A stretch of DNA of 64,000 bases from Thermus filiformis. Lineage in GTDB: Bacteria > Deinococcota > Deinococci > Deinococcales > Thermaceae. Below, one piece after another: positions 26,189 through 34,732 of the stretch. The stretch covers positions 253,673-317,672 of the forward strand of contig NZ_JPSL02000038.1 of NCBI RefSeq assembly GCF_000771745.2, written 5' to 3'. The position numbers and the translations under genes were made by a program. Position 1 is the stretch's first letter, and every line of letters starts with the position of its first letter. Under the pieces are notes generated by a model. That model searched no databases. It was not told the origin of the DNA and worked only from the letters and a program-made list of their open reading frames with translations.

Positions 26189-26222
26189 GCGGGTTCGGCC
26201 CGAGGCCCTCGGGCCAACGCCT

Positions 26223-26251
26223 ATGCTACACTTTAGGGGGCGGTTTGACAA
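26223..26251 (-). promoter_or_regulatory. Promoter of the tRNA-Gln/Glu/Glu operon
   Basis: Minus strand: TTGTCA (26246-26251), 17-base spacer, TAGCAT (26223-26228). The IS element is inserted only 17 bases upstream of the -35. Confidence 0.8.
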
Positions 26252-26268
26252 GCCCCAGGCTATGGAAA

Positions 26269-27413
26269 CAGACTTGACCGCTATTCGTCCCTTGGTGTAG
26301 ACAAGAGGACATGAAGCTCAAAGAGGCCTTGACCAAGATCCCCGACCCCCGCGCCCAAAACCGGCAGTACCCCCTCTGGGGACTCCTGGGCCTCATCCTG
26401 GTGGCCTTCCTTTGCCGCGTAGACTCCCTTCGCGGTGTCGCCCGCTTCGCCCGCGAAAACCCTGAGCTTCTCCCCCTCCTGGGCCTGCGTAAGCCCCCAG
26501 GCCACTACACCGTGACCACCATCCTGCACCGCCTGGACCCTCAGGACCTTCAGGAGGCTTTGCGCTCCGTCTTCCCGGAAGCCGATCTCGCAGCGGTCCT
26601 CGTCGCCGACGGGAAGGTCCTGAGGAACAGCCGCAAGGGGAACGCTCCCCAGGTCAAGCTGGTGGAGGTGCTCGCCCTTCACCTGCACACCACCCTGGCC
26701 CAGGCCCGGGCAGAGGGGAGGGAGAGCGAGGCCCTTCTGGAGCTCCTCGGGCGCCTTGGGGCCGAGGGGCTTGCGGGAAGGCTGGTGGTGGGGGACGCGG
26801 GCTACCTGTACCCGAAGGTCGCCCGGGAGGTGGTGGAAAAAGGGGGGACTACCTCTTCGTCCTGAAGGGCAACCAGGGGGAGCTTTTGGAGTGGACGGAG
26901 GAGGTCTTCAAGGGGATGGAAGAGAAGCGCCTTCCCGGGGAGACAGAAGCTGAGTGGCGGGTGGAGCGGGATGGAGAGGTATGGACCTATCGGGTGTGGG
27001 CTTCTCCCCACTTGCCGGAGGAGATACGGGCCTTTCCCGGGGCGAGGCAGGTGGTGCGGTTGGAGCGGGTGGTGGTGCACAAGGGGACGGGGGAGGTGCG
27101 GAGGACGCTGAGCCATGCCCTGACGAGTTTGGGGCCGGAGGTGGCGGATGCGAGGCGGCTTGGGGAGTTGCTGGTAGCCCGGTGGGGGATAGAGAACGGT
27201 TCCTTCTGGGTGCGGGACGTGCTCTTCAAGGAAGATGCCTGCCAGGTGCGCAGGGTGGGGGCACAGGTGTTGGCGGTGCTTCGGGCCTTTCTGGTGTCGC
27301 TGTTGCACCGGGAGGGGATTAGGCAAAAGAAGGCGGCCCTAGAGGCTTTCTCCTTCCATCCCCTCTCCGCCCTCAGGTTCCTGGGGCTTTATGCGTCATA
27401 GCGGTCAAGTCTG
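26269..27413 (+). mobile_element. Insertion sequence, ISAs1-like, with terminal inverted repeats
   Basis: 1145 bp. The ends are perfect 16-bp inverted repeats, CAGACTTGACCGCTAT (26269-26284) and its complement (27398-27413). The 9-bp sequence CTATGGAAA is duplicated on both sides (26260-26268 and 27414-27422), in the range reported for ISAs1 elements. The intact repeats and duplication show a recent insertion. Confidence 0.93.
26311..27401 (+). pseudogene. ISAs1-type transposase, frameshifted
   Basis: The N-terminal part (26311-26865) starts MKLKEALTKIPDPRAQNRQYPLW, typical of the DDE_Tnp_1-associated domain, and contains VADGKVLRNS with the first catalytic Asp and VVGDAGYLYPKVAREVVEKG with the second. 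The reading frame then shifts by one base at the run GAAAAAGGGGGGAC (about 26837-26850). The C-terminal part continues with DYLFVLKGNQGELL and ends with HALTSL, ARWGIENGSFWVRDV (catalytic Glu region) and ALRFLGLY. One G appears to be missing. Thermus RNA polymerase is known to slip on homopolymer runs, so some full-length protein cannot be excluded. Confidence 0.88.
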
Positions 27414-27415
27414 CT

Positions 27416-28003
27416 ATGGAAAGCGCGATAGAAGAAGCCCTGAGCCGGTACATGGCCGAAGCTGCGGCCAAAAACCTCCTCCGCCGGGCCATGGCCTCGA
27501 GGCGGCCCCAGACCTCCAGGGAGTGGGCGGAGCTGGTGGAGGGGCCGCTTTGGGAGCTCCTCCGGACCTACCTCCCCTTCCGGCACCTCCCCCCCGAGCT
27601 GAAGGCCCTGGCCGCCAACCTGAGGGCCCAGGCCGAGACCTTGGAGGAGGCGGAGGAGGAGGCGACCACGGAGGCCGAGGAGATCCGGGAGGCCGTGGAC
27701 CTGGAGGACCCCCAGGCCCGGGCCGAGCTGGCCGCCCGGCTGGCCCGCTTACCCGGGGCCTTGGGGGTCTGGGTCCAGGGGCGGACGGGGGCCGAGGTGC
27801 GGGGCGACCCCCTGGCCTTTCCCGCCGTGGCCCACCGGCTTCTGGCCGGGTATACTTCCTTTTACGTGGACCTCGAGGAGGGCCTGTTCTTCATGAGGAG
27901 CCTGGGCCAGGGACACGTGGCCCTCCTCGCCCGCAAGGACGCGGGCCTCGGCCAGCTCCTCCAGGCCCTGAGGCGGCTTTACCCCAAGGAGGAAGAAGGA
28001 TGA
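27416..28003 (+). CDS. Protein of unknown function, start codon inside IS target duplication
   Basis: 195 residues, soluble. The N-terminal half is helical and charged with a Glu-rich stretch at about 70-90; the C-terminal half (LGVWVQGRTGAEVRGDPLAF, SFYVDLEEGLFFMRSLGQGHVALLARKD) has alternating strands that could be a small alpha/beta domain of roadblock type, but I cannot assign it. Its ATG lies in the 9-bp IS target duplication, so the native leader and promoter are now on the far side of the element. It overlaps the next gene by ATGA, suggesting the pair acts together. Confidence 0.7.
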   Translation: MESAIEEALSRYMAEAAAKNLLRRAMASRRPQTSREWAELVEGPLWELLRTYLPFRHLPPELKALAANLRAQAETLEEAEEEATTEAEEIREAVDLEDPQARAELAARLARLPGALGVWVQGRTGAEVRGDPLAFPAVAHRLLAGYTSFYVDLEEGLFFMRSLGQGHVALLARKDAGLGQLLQALRRLYPKEEEG

Positions 28004-29751
28004 AGCGCGCACTGATATTGGTCCTGTTCGGGGTTTTGGGCTGGGTCTGGGCGGCGTCCTTGGCCGAGGTGTACGACCGGGTGGACCGGGCCCTGAGCGG
28101 GGTGCGCCTGGGGCCCGGGGCGGGCGCCGCCTTGGACCAGGCGCAAAGCGCCCTCCGCCAGGGGGCGGACCTCCTGCCCCCGGTCCTCCGGGACGCCCTC
28201 CTCACCAACCTCCAGGAGGCCCGCCAGGCGGTGGCCCAGAAGAGCCAGGTGGACCTCGAGGCCCGCCTCCTCCTCATCCGCCACCTCCTGGGCAAGGCCC
28301 TGTACGACGCCTTCTTTGAGGCCAAGGCCAAGGGAAGCCCGGAGGCAGAGGCCCTCTTGGAGCGGCTCGGACGGGCGGTGGGCCTGCCTCCCTCCCGGGT
28401 GGAGGAGGCCAGGAAGGAGAAGGACCTGAACGCCCTCCGGACTAGCCTGGAGCGCTGGTTCACGAACGAGGTGGCCCTGGACCTGAACCGGGCCCTGGGG
28501 GCGGGCTCGAGGCCCGAGGCCTTCCTCCGGGTGACCCGGGCCTACGCCCGCTTCCTGGTGGTCCAAGACAGCCCCCGAAGCACCCTGAAGGCGCGGGACT
28601 TCGTGAACGTCCTGACCCTCATCTCCACCGGCCAGCCCTTCCGGCCGGAGGTGCAGGGCCTCATCGCCAAGGTGACGGCCTGGCGGAAGGCCCTCCAGGC
28701 CACGCCCGCCCAAGCCCAGGCTGCGCCCCAGGCCCAGACCCCATCCGCACCGGCCACACCGCCTCCGGCCCAAAGCCAGCCCTCCCAGACCGCCCAGGGT
28801 GAAGGGAGCGCGGGATCCGGAACCCGGCAACCGCCCGCCCCGCCCCCCCAGGCGCCAACCCCGTCCCTGCCCTCGCCTGTCCAGGCCGCGCCGGGACCCG
28901 AAAGCGCCGAGACCTTTTACACCCCCTCCTGGATGGACCCCGCCACCGCCCAGGCGGTGCGGCAAAAGGCCAAGGACCTGGGGTACGCCTACAACTTTGA
29001 GCTCCTGGGGGCCCTGGAGGATGTCCGGGAAGAGGTGGGCCTGGCGGTGGCCGCCCTGGGCCAGGGCAACGCCCGCGAGGGGCGCGCCCATCTGGACCGG
29101 GCCTTCTGGACGTTCAGAACCCGGGTGGAACCCGTCTTCGCGGAGATCCACCCCCGCCTCACGGAGCGCATCTCCCGAAGCCTCACCCACCTTCCCCAGG
29201 CCGCAGGCATCCGCACCCAGGACGCGCTGACCCTCTACGAGGCCCTGGAAGCCCTCAGGACGAGCTTCTTCCAAGGGCCAAGGGAGAGCTTCTGGCTCAA
29301 CCTTAAGCTCGGCCTCCTCTCCCTGGTGGGCATCCCCCGGGCGGTCTTCTTCCTGCTGGCGGCGGCTTTGGCCCTCTTCCCCCTCTACCTGGTGCGCCTG
29401 ACCTTCGGGGGGCGGAACCTGTACTGGAACCTGGTGGCCCTGGCCTTCCTCTTCCTCCTCCTGCCCGCCATCGTGGAAGGGCTTTCCTACCTGGGCTCCA
29501 TCCTGGCGGACTACGGCGGCCTCCCCGCCCTGGGAGCCCTGGCCAACCTCTCCATCGCCCAGGGCCTCTTCCCCTACCTGGCCTGGGGGGTGAGCGTCTT
29601 CCTGGTGGTGGGCTTCGCCACCGCAGGGCTTCGGGGCATCGCCGCTCAGTTCGGCCTCCTGCAAGGCCGGGAAGCGGTGGAAGCCACGCAGGAAAAGCCC
29701 TCCCCCACCCTCACCAGCGAGACCATCGTAGAGTGGGACGAGGAGTTTTGA
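28000..29751 (+). CDS. Exported/membrane protein of unknown function
   Basis: 583 residues. A signal peptide (MKRALILVLFGVLGWVWA) is followed by a helical domain to about residue 230, a Pro/Ala/Gln-rich linker (about 235-305), a second helical domain, and three or four hydrophobic segments in the last 180 residues, with a short acidic cytoplasmic end (VEWDEEF). No known motif. Most of the protein would lie outside the inner membrane. It is translationally coupled to the preceding unknown gene. Confidence 0.7.
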   Translation: MKRALILVLFGVLGWVWAASLAEVYDRVDRALSGVRLGPGAGAALDQAQSALRQGADLLPPVLRDALLTNLQEARQAVAQKSQVDLEARLLLIRHLLGKALYDAFFEAKAKGSPEAEALLERLGRAVGLPPSRVEEARKEKDLNALRTSLERWFTNEVALDLNRALGAGSRPEAFLRVTRAYARFLVVQDSPRSTLKARDFVNVLTLISTGQPFRPEVQGLIAKVTAWRKALQATPAQAQAAPQAQTPSAPATPPPAQSQPSQTAQGEGSAGSGTRQPPAPPPQAPTPSLPSPVQAAPGPESAETFYTPSWMDPATAQAVRQKAKDLGYAYNFELLGALEDVREEVGLAVAALGQGNAREGRAHLDRAFWTFRTRVEPVFAEIHPRLTERISRSLTHLPQAAGIRTQDALTLYEALEALRTSFFQGPRESFWLNLKLGLLSLVGIPRAVFFLLAAALALFPLYLVRLTFGGRNLYWNLVALAFLFLLLPAIVEGLSYLGSILADYGGLPALGALANLSIAQGLFPYLAWGVSVFLVVGFATAGLRGIAAQFGLLQGREAVEATQEKPSPTLTSETIVEWDEEF

Positions 29752-29787
29752 GGCCCCCCAGCCTGGCCCGCACCAGGATGGGGGGCA
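29752..29787. repeat. Degenerate palindromic repeat unit after a stop codon
   Basis: GGCCCCCCAGCCTGG, then CCAGGATGGGGGGC. Pairing is imperfect. It starts directly at the TGA of the preceding gene. Confidence 0.6.
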
Positions 29788-29789
29788 CT

Positions 29790-29937
29790 TATACACTTTT
29801 CTGCCGTTTCCTTCGCATATGTAGCTCCGTCGGGAGGCTTGGGAAAGGCTTTACCGGGGCCCCCATCCTGGCGCCAGCCAGGATGGGGTGGTTTACCGGG
29901 GCCCCCAGCTTGGCGCAAGCCAAGCTGGGGTGGTATT
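29790..29937. repeat. Two tandem 42-bp palindromic units plus extended flank
   Basis: Units at 29854-29895 (stem ATCCTGGC) and 29896-29937 (stem AGCTTGGC) lie head to tail with the same 42-base phase. The flank to the left (TTTCCTTCG, GCTTGGGAAAGG) matches the one at 7021-7085. The right end overlaps the TAA stop of fabI on the minus strand. Confidence 0.88.
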
Positions 29938-30718
29938 AGCCCTCGAGCTCCATCCCCATGATGTGGTAGCCCGCGTCCACGTAGACCACCTCCCCCGTGA
30001 TGCCGCTCGCCAGGGGGGAGAGGAGGAAGAGGCCCAGGTGGCCCACTTCTTCCTGGGTCACGTTGCGCTTCAGAGGGGCCACCTGGGCCACCCGGTCGTA
30101 CATCTTCATGAACCCGGGGATGCTCCGAGCGGCCACGGTGCGCACGGGCCCGGCGGAGATGGCGTTCACCCGCACCCCCTTGGGGCCGAGCTCGTAGGCC
30201 AGGTAGCGGACGCTGGCCTCCAGGGCGCTCTTGGCCACGGCCATCACGTTGTACTTGGGCACCACCTTCTCGCTGGCGTAGTAGGTGAGGGTGACCAGGC
30301 TCCCCCCCTCCCGGAAGAGGGGCTCGGCCCGCTGGGCCACGGCCACCAGGGAGTAAGCGGAGACCTCGAGGGCCAAAAGCCAGTCCTGCCGCCGGGTGTC
30401 CAGATACCGCCCCTCCATGGCCTCCCGGGGGGCGAAGGCGATGGCGTGGACCAGGTAGTCCAGCCCCCCCCAGGCCCTCCCCACCTCCTGGAAGAGGGCG
30501 TCCAGCTCCTCGTCCCGGGTCACGTCCGCCTGGAAGATCCGGGCCCCCAGGGGCCGGGCCAGCTTCTCCACGTCCTCCTTGAGCCGCTCGGACTGGTAGC
30601 TGAAGAAGAGCTCCGCCCCCGCCTGGTGGAGCTTCTCCGCGATGGCGTACCCCAGGCTCCGCTGGTTGGTCACGCCCATGACGAGGGCCTTCTTGCCCGA
30701 AAGGTCCAGGGTGATCAT
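29936..30718 (-). CDS. fabI: Enoyl-[acyl-carrier-protein] reductase (NADH)
   Basis: 260 residues, short-chain dehydrogenase fold of the FabI type: glycine-rich VMGVTNQRSLGYAIA, the active-site Tyr-x6-Lys in KYNVMAVAKSAL, and GPVRTVAA with the substrate-binding loop following. It carries out the last reduction in fatty-acid elongation. The start is fixed by TATAAT (30726-30731) seven bases before the ATG, so the message is leaderless. Divergent from the DinB-like gene, with separate -10 elements. Confidence 0.95.
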   Translation of the reverse strand: MITLDLSGKKALVMGVTNQRSLGYAIAEKLHQAGAELFFSYQSERLKEDVEKLARPLGARIFQADVTRDEELDALFQEVGRAWGGLDYLVHAIAFAPREAMEGRYLDTRRQDWLLALEVSAYSLVAVAQRAEPLFREGGSLVTLTYYASEKVVPKYNVMAVAKSALEASVRYLAYELGPKGVRVNAISAGPVRTVAARSIPGFMKMYDRVAQVAPLKRNVTQEEVGHLGLFLLSPLASGITGEVVYVDAGYHIMGMELEG

Positions 30719-30757
30719 GGGGGGGATTATATCCCAGCCGGCCCCTAGAATGGGGGT

Positions 30758-31291
30758 ATGGTCAACCTGGAAGCCTATGGCTCCACCAAGGAGGAGGTCC
30801 TGGCGCGCCTGGCCGAAAGCCGGGCCCGGCTTTTGCGGGTTTTGGACCTGGAGGAGGCGGTCCTGGCCCAGCCGGTGCGGGAGGGGGCCTGGAGCCCCCT
30901 GATGTTCATGGAGCACGTGGCCCTGGTGGAGGAGTCCACGGCCCGAGTCCAAGCGGTGTTCCCTTCGGGAAGCAACCGCCGGCTCCGCCGCCTGGCCCAA
31001 GGCGAGGCCCTACCCCCGGTCCCCGCCCGGCCCGGCGAGGTGGTGGAGGGCCGCCCCCAGGCCCCGGAGGGGGTCAGGCCCCAGGGCCTCTCCCGGGAGG
31101 AGGTGAGGGCCCTTTTGGAGAGGACCCGGGCGTTCCTGCTCGAGGAGGCGCGGGGGCTGGACGAGGCCCAGCCCCACACCTTCTTCCACCCCTTCTTCGG
31201 GGAGCTCTCCGCCCTGGGGTGGCTGCGGGCCGCCGCCTACCACGAGGCCCACCACCTGGAGCTTCACCTCGAGCCGCTTCTCTCCAGGTAG
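30758..31291 (+). CDS. DinB-superfamily protein
   Basis: 177 residues predicted to form a four-helix bundle. Three His that usually bind a metal are present: one in LMFMEHVAL and two in AAYHEAHHLELH. The superfamily includes thiol-dependent S-transferases and damage-inducible proteins, and the substrate cannot be told from sequence. TAGAAT lies six bases before the ATG (leaderless). Its 3' end overlaps the glutaredoxin-like gene by 28 bases, tail to tail. Confidence 0.75.
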   Translation: MVNLEAYGSTKEEVLARLAESRARLLRVLDLEEAVLAQPVREGAWSPLMFMEHVALVEESTARVQAVFPSGSNRRLRRLAQGEALPPVPARPGEVVEGRPQAPEGVRPQGLSREEVRALLERTRAFLLEEARGLDEAQPHTFFHPFFGELSALGWLRAAAYHEAHHLELHLEPLLSR

Positions 31292-31524
31292 GCCCGGTAC
31301 CAGGCCTCGAGGCGGGCCGGGGTCACCCCGCGGATGGCCTCCACCTCCCCGTCCACCTCCAGGACCACGCCCGCCGTGGGGCTTCCCACGAGCTCTGTAA
31401 TCCTCTGGGCCGCCTGGGGGTCCTTGCGGGCGTCCACGAAGACGAAGGGCACCCCTTTCATGGAGAGGAACATCTTGACGATCTCGCAGGGGCCGCATCC
31501 GGGTATCCCGTAGAGCCGAACCAT
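31264..31524 (-). CDS. Glutaredoxin/thioredoxin-like protein
   Basis: 86 residues starting MVRLYGIPGCGPC, with the redox pair Cys10-Gly-Pro-Cys13 and the glutaredoxin-like GSPTAGVVLEVDGE (cis-Pro loop changed to SPT). It is likely a small thiol-disulfide protein of the cytosol; trxB upstream in the window may reduce it. The longer frame upstream of this ATG lacks similarity. Confidence 0.85.
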   Translation of the reverse strand: MVRLYGIPGCGPCEIVKMFLSMKGVPFVFVDARKDPQAAQRITELVGSPTAGVVLEVDGEVEAIRGVTPARLEAWYRAYLERSGSR

Positions 31525-31561
31525 ACCCCTACAGGGTAGCACGGGGGCTATACTTCTTCCC

Positions 31562-32578
31562 ATGCGCCTGGTGGAGAGAACCCCCGAGGTGGACCTGGAC
31601 CGGCTCCTAAGGGGCTTCGTCCCCCCGCCCCGCTTCCGAGGGGCCACCTTCGCCAGCTACCGCCCCGACCCCCGCTACCCCTCCCAAGCCCTGGCCAAGG
31701 AGCGGCTGCGACGCTGGGTCAAAGACCGCCCCCAGGGGCTTTTCCGGAAGCGGCTTCCCGGCCCCCAGGGGATCTACCTGGACGGGGGGTTCGGGGTGGG
31801 AAAGACCCACCTCCTGGTGGCCGCCTACCTCGAGGCCCCCGGCCCCAAGGCCTTTTTGACCTTTGAGGAGCTCACCTACACCCTGGGCCTCCTGGGCCTC
31901 AGGGAGGGGGCCCGGCGGTTCGGCGGGCTCCGCTACCTCTTCATAGACGAGTTTGACCTGGACGACCCGGGGAACGCCCAGATGGCCACCCACTTCCTGA
32001 GCCTGGTGATGGACCAGGGGGTCCGGGTGGCCACCACCTCCAACACCCCCCCGGGGGCCCTGGGCCAGGGCCGGTTCAACGCGGACCAGTTCCGCCACCA
32101 GATCCAGGGCCTGGCCCGGCGCTTCGCGGTGGAGACCATAGACGGGGAGGACTTCCGCCACCGGGAGGTCGGCCGCCTGCCCCGCCCCCTTTTTCCCGAG
32201 GAGTTGGAGGAGGCCTTTCGGCAGGACCCCGGCCCCAAGACCCTGGACGCCTTCCCCGCCCTCCTGGCCCACCTCCGAAGCCTCCACCCCATCCGCTACC
32301 GGTTCCTTTTGGAGGGGGTGCGGACGGTCTACCTAGAGGGGCTAGAGCCCATCCCGGACCAGAACGACGCCCTGCGGTTCGTCTACTTCGTGGACGTGCT
32401 CTACAACCTGGGCCTGGGCCTCCGGGCAAGCGGAAGCCCCCTAGAGGCCCTCTTCCCCGAGAGCTACCGGTTCGGCCCCTTCGCCAAGAAGTACGGCCGG
32501 GCCCTCTCCCGGTTGGCGGAGCTTTTGATACCACCCCATCCTGGCCCCTGCCAGGATGGGGGCCCCGGTAGGGCATGA
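31562..32578 (+). CDS. zapE: AFG1-like ATPase (ZapE family)
   Basis: 338 residues. Walker A GGFGVGKTHLL, Walker B YLFIDEFDLDD and the family motif TTSNTPP; the C-terminal FVYFVDVLYNLG is typical. ZapE helps control the division ring in E. coli; AFG1 assists respiratory-complex turnover. TATACT lies seven bases before the ATG (leaderless). The last 15 or so codons (IPPHPGPCQDGGPGRA) are a palindromic repeat unit read in frame, so the native protein probably ended near AELLIP. Confidence 0.85.
   Translation: MRLVERTPEVDLDRLLRGFVPPPRFRGATFASYRPDPRYPSQALAKERLRRWVKDRPQGLFRKRLPGPQGIYLDGGFGVGKTHLLVAAYLEAPGPKAFLTFEELTYTLGLLGLREGARRFGGLRYLFIDEFDLDDPGNAQMATHFLSLVMDQGVRVATTSNTPPGALGQGRFNADQFRHQIQGLARRFAVETIDGEDFRHREVGRLPRPLFPEELEEAFRQDPGPKTLDAFPALLAHLRSLHPIRYRFLLEGVRTVYLEGLEPIPDQNDALRFVYFVDVLYNLGLGLRASGSPLEALFPESYRFGPFAKKYGRALSRLAELLIPPHPGPCQDGGPGRA
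32527..32568. repeat. 42-bp palindromic repeat unit, stem type ATCCTGGC
   Basis: CCCCATCCTGGC pairs with GCCAGGATGGGG across CCCT. GATACCA and GGCCCCGG flanks are conserved. Unlike most copies it lies inside a reading frame, at the 3' end of zapE. Confidence 0.85.
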
Positions 32579-32637
32579 GCCCTCGCCTGGAGGTCCCTCA
32601 CCCCGACTTGCGCCCGGACGGGGTGTAAGATGGGCGC

Positions 32638-32895
32638 ATGGGAAGCATCGCGGAACGGCTGGGCGAGCTGGCCCAACTCCTCTCCCAGGCCAGCGGGGCG
32701 GTCTCGGTCCTCGAGGCCATTGAGGAGGTCCTGGACGAGCTGGAGGACGGGGAGCTCACGGAGGAGGAGGCCCTGGAGGAGATCCAGGGTCTGGTCGCCG
32801 AGTACCAGGCCCTGCGGGAGCTTTCGGAGATGAGCCCGGAGGAGATCCTGGAGCTCGCGGAGGAGGAAGAGGACGAGGAAGGGCTGTCCTCCTGA
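32638..32895 (+). CDS. Small acidic protein of unknown function
   Basis: 85 residues, about one third Glu/Asp, predicted helical with a coiled-coil pattern ([24 protein letters not shown]). No family recognised. TAAGAT lies six bases before the ATG (leaderless). Its stop overlaps the deoB start (TGATG), so it heads the operon through tgt. Confidence 0.72.
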   Translation: MGSIAERLGELAQLLSQASGAVSVLEAIEEVLDELEDGELTEEEALEEIQGLVAEYQALRELSEMSPEEILELAEEEEDEEGLSS

Positions 32896-34037
32896 TGAAG
32901 GTCGTCGCCCTGGTCCTGGACTCGGTGGGGCTGGGCTACCTGCCGGACGCCCCCCTCTTCGGGGACGAGGGAGCGGACACCCTGGACCACACCGTCCTCA
33001 AGACCGGGGTGGAGCTCCCTAGGCTGGCCGAGCTGGGGCTGGGCTGGGTCCCGGGGGTCCACACCCTGCCCCGGCGCCCCCCCCGGGCCGGGTTCGGCCG
33101 CATGAAGGAGGTCAACCCCGGGAAGGACACCAGCACCGGCCACTGGGAGTTCGTGGGCATCCACCTGAAGGAGCCCTTCCGCACCTTCCCCGAGGGCTTC
33201 CCGGAGGAGCTCCTGTGGACGTGGGCCCAGGCCATCGGGGTCGGGGGGTGGCTTTTGAACCGCCCCTACTCCGGAACGGAGGCCATACAGGACTACGGGA
33301 AGGCCCACCTGGAGACCGGGTTTCCCATCGTCTACACCTCCGCCGACTCGGTCTTTCAGGTTGCGGCCCACCTGGACGTGGTGCCCCTGGACACCCTCTA
33401 TGCCTGGTGCGAGAAGGCCCGGGAGCTCCTGAAGGGGCCCTACCAGGTGGCCCGGGTCATCGCCCGCCCCTTTGCGGGGGAGGAGGGGAGGTTTCACCGG
33501 AGGGAGGACCTCAGGAAGGACTTCGCCCTGAAGCCGCCCCCGAACGTCCTCCACGCCCTGAGGGACACCGGGGTGGAGGTGGTGGGGGTGGGGAAGATCC
33601 CCGACATCTACGCCCACGAGGGGTTCAGCCGGGAGGTCAAGACCAAGGACAACCAAGACGGCCTGGAGAAGACCCTGGCCCTGATGGGGGAGGAGTTCTC
33701 GGGCCTCATCTTCACCAACCTGGTGGACTTTGACGCCAAGTACGGCCACCGGCGGGACCCCTTGGGGTACGCCCGGGCCCTGGCCGAGCTGGACGCCTTT
33801 CTGCCCCGGCTCCTCGAGGCCTTAGGGCCGGAGGACCACCTCTTCCTGGTCTCCGACCACGGGAACGACCCCACCTTTTTCGGCACCGACCACACCCGGG
33901 AGTACGGGATGCTCCTCTGGGTGGGGCCGGGGGTGGAGGGGGACCTGGGAACGCGGGAGACCTTCGCCGATCTGGGGGCGACCTGGGCCCGGCTCTTCGG
34001 GGCCCGGTGGGAGGGTCCGGGGACGAGCTTAATATGA
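32895..34037 (+). CDS. deoB: Phosphopentomutase
   Basis: 380 residues, alkaline-phosphatase superfamily: [25 protein letters not shown] (phosphorylated Thr region), [25 protein letters not shown] and [17 protein letters not shown] (metal ligands). It converts ribose-1-P and ribose-5-P in nucleoside salvage. Translation is coupled both upstream (TGATG) and downstream (ATGA). Confidence 0.95.
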   Translation: MKVVALVLDSVGLGYLPDAPLFGDEGADTLDHTVLKTGVELPRLAELGLGWVPGVHTLPRRPPRAGFGRMKEVNPGKDTSTGHWEFVGIHLKEPFRTFPEGFPEELLWTWAQAIGVGGWLLNRPYSGTEAIQDYGKAHLETGFPIVYTSADSVFQVAAHLDVVPLDTLYAWCEKARELLKGPYQVARVIARPFAGEEGRFHRREDLRKDFALKPPPNVLHALRDTGVEVVGVGKIPDIYAHEGFSREVKTKDNQDGLEKTLALMGEEFSGLIFTNLVDFDAKYGHRRDPLGYARALAELDAFLPRLLEALGPEDHLFLVSDHGNDPTFFGTDHTREYGMLLWVGPGVEGDLGTRETFADLGATWARLFGARWEGPGTSLI

Positions 34038-34732
34038 CCTGGCGGGACGGCCTGGACATCCTGCTGGTGGCCCTTCTCCTCTACTCCCTGTGGCGGCTTT
34101 TGGCGGACACCCGGGCGGTGAACCTGGTCCGGGGCCTTCTGGTCTTCCTCCTGGTCTGGTTTTTGGCGGGCCTTCTGGGCCTCAGGACCCTGTCCTGGAT
34201 CCTGGGAAATGCGGCTACCCTGGGGGCCTTCGCCCTGGTGGTGGTCTTCCAACCGGAGCTTAGAGGGCTTCTGGAAAGGCTCGGCCGGGGCCAGCCCCGG
34301 CAGGAGCGGTGGCCCTATCTGGAGCTCCTCCGGGCGGTGCGGCGGCTCGCCGAGCGGGGGCACGGGGCCCTGATCGCCCTGGAGCGCCGCACCCCCTTGG
34401 GCGACTTCGCCGCCACGGGGGAGGTCCTGGAGGCCCGGCTCTCCTCTCGGCTTTTGGAGACCCTCTTCTTCCCCGGCACCCCCCTGCACGACGGCGGGGT
34501 GATCCTGCGGGAGGGGCGGGTGCTGGCGGCGGGGTGCGTCTTCCCCTTGTCCGAGAAGGAGGTGGACCTGGGCACCCGGCACCGGGCGGCCCTGGGGCTT
34601 TCCGAGGTCTCGGACGCCCTGGTCATCGTGGTGAGCGAGGAGCGGGGGACGGTCCGGGTGGCGGAGGGGGGCAGGCTCTCCCCGCCTTTGGACCTCGAAG
34701 CCCTGCGCCAGATCCTCAAGGAGGAGGAATGA
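34034..34732 (+). CDS. cdaA: Diadenylate cyclase, CdaA type
   Basis: 232 residues from the ATG that overlaps the deoB stop. Three N-terminal membrane helices (about 9-75) precede a DAC domain: [29 protein letters not shown] and GTRHRAALG. The RHR motif is intact; the DGA motif reads DGG here. It makes c-di-AMP, which controls K+ and osmotic balance. The next gene encodes its usual partner CdaR. Confidence 0.9.
   Translation: MTWRDGLDILLVALLLYSLWRLLADTRAVNLVRGLLVFLLVWFLAGLLGLRTLSWILGNAATLGAFALVVVFQPELRGLLERLGRGQPRQERWPYLELLRAVRRLAERGHGALIALERRTPLGDFAATGEVLEARLSSRLLETLFFPGTPLHDGGVILREGRVLAAGCVFPLSEKEVDLGTRHRAALGLSEVSDALVIVVSEERGTVRVAEGGRLSPPLDLEALRQILKEEE

Noticed and set aside
25850..26190. 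Small plus-strand ORF across the tRNA genes (25805-26086)
   Set aside because: Reads the complement of two tRNAs; no coding evidence.
26189..26268. Forward promoter TTTGACA for the 27416 gene
   Set aside because: A -10 at proper distance would fall inside the coding sequence; the same bases are the -35 of the tRNA promoter on the other strand.
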